Below are positions 6,344 through 6,477 of a stretch of 6,477 nt of DNA, in pieces (position 1 is the first letter of the stretch; each line of letters starts with the position of its first letter). The notes under the pieces were generated by a model, which was not told the origin of the DNA, searched no databases, and saw only the letters and a program-made list of their open reading frames with translations. The stretch is from positions 1 through 6,477 of the forward strand of contig DAOUWT010000156.1 in assembly GCA_030666985.1 (NCBI GenBank), read 5' to 3'. The DNA is from Chloroflexota bacterium (GTDB taxonomy: Bacteria > Chloroflexota > Anaerolineae > Anaerolineales > UBA11858). The position numbers were made by a program, and so were the translations under genes.

Positions 6344-6386
6344 ACGACAATTATAATTACCCATTGACGACAATTAGAAATGCCCA
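6344..6386. repeat. Two 20-bp direct repeats, probable IS terminal repeats
   Basis: Copies at 6344-6363 and 6367-6386 start 23 bp apart. They share ACGACAATTA at one end and CCCA at the other, with three differences between. They would be transposase binding sites if the element is an IS21-family IS. Confidence 0.75.
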
Positions 6387-6447
6387 CTAGGAAAATCGGT
6401 AGAGTTGCTGTAAACTAACCTCTTTAGAAATAAGGAGGTCAAAGACA

Positions 6448-6477
6448 ATGACAGCAACCGATGCCCAAGTGAGGATA
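6448..6477 (+). CDS. Start of a probable IS21-family transposase (IstA), partial
   Basis: Only ten residues are inside the window: MTATDAQVRI. The ATG at 6448 is preceded by AAGGAGG (6432-6438) at a spacing of 9, so a gene clearly begins here. The 'TDAQVR' start is reminiscent of IstA-type transposases of IS21-family elements, and the upstream repeated 20-bp sites support this. Ten residues alone cannot prove it; the gene continues past the right edge. Confidence 0.5.
   Translation, partial: MTATDAQVRI

Larger units (their letters stand above)
6338..6477 (+). mobile_element. Probable left end of an IS21-family insertion sequence, partial
   Basis: The proposed boundary is the TGT at 6338-6340, chosen because IS21-family ends begin with TG. 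Inside it are two 20-bp direct repeats, 6344-6363 and 6367-6386, identical at 17 of 20 positions and sharing ACGACAATTA and CCCA; repeated terminal sites of about this size are characteristic of IS21-family ends. A transposase-like start with a strong ribosome binding site follows at 6448. The right end, the second gene (istB-like ATPase) and any target duplication lie outside the window, so the call and exact boundary remain inferred. Confidence 0.5.

Noticed and set aside
6364..6392. Promoter inside the IS end, with TTGACG at 6364-6369
   Set aside because: At 17 bp spacing the -10 position reads CTAGGA, which is not a credible -10, and the TTGACG lies in the terminal repeat.

Overview
The window is a compact stretch of bacterial chromosome. 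Five genes on the minus strand fill positions 1 to about 5704, one gene lies on the plus strand (5810-6220), and a transposase gene is just starting at the right edge. The gene set is mostly housekeeping and membrane functions: a divisome DNA translocase (FtsK/SpoIIIE), the lipoprotein-modifying enzyme Lgt, an ABC-2 type exporter (ATPase plus a truncated permease), an EamA/DMT transporter and a 2[4Fe-4S] ferredoxin. The protein style, the short palindromic repeats in gaps and gene ends, and the look of the transposase start suggest Chloroflexota (Anaerolineae-like). That is an inference from recalled sequence style; there is no rRNA or other phylogenetic marker here.

Layout in minus-strand transcription order. 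The EamA transporter (start near 5704) is followed by a gap of about 200 bp filled with a repeat cluster. Then comes ftsK (4563-2362), lgt 16 bp later (2345-1533), a 71-bp gap made largely of two heptanucleotide tandem arrays, the ABC ATPase (1461-412), and the ABC-2 permease, whose start overlaps the ATPase end by 11 bp and which runs off the left edge. ftsK-lgt and ATPase-permease look like tightly coupled pairs. No terminator is visible between any of the minus-strand genes.

On the plus strand, a near-consensus sigma-70-type promoter (TTGACA, 17 bp, TACAAT; 5707-5735) sits across the start of the divergent EamA gene and drives the ferredoxin. The ferredoxin has a good ribosome binding site and a strong intrinsic terminator (6242-6276). 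A second perfect inverted repeat (6289-6313) follows. Then comes what looks like the left end of an IS21-family insertion sequence: two 20-bp repeats and a ribosome binding site leading into MTATDAQVRI.

The signal not explained by genes is the density of small repeats. There is a 52-bp palindrome embedded in frame in the ATPase C-terminal tail, two heptamer arrays in which the last codons of lgt lie, and seven copies of an 11-bp GTGC-N3-GCAC palindrome arranged as two 73-bp units between EamA and ftsK. I see no convincing undescribed multi-gene system in this window.
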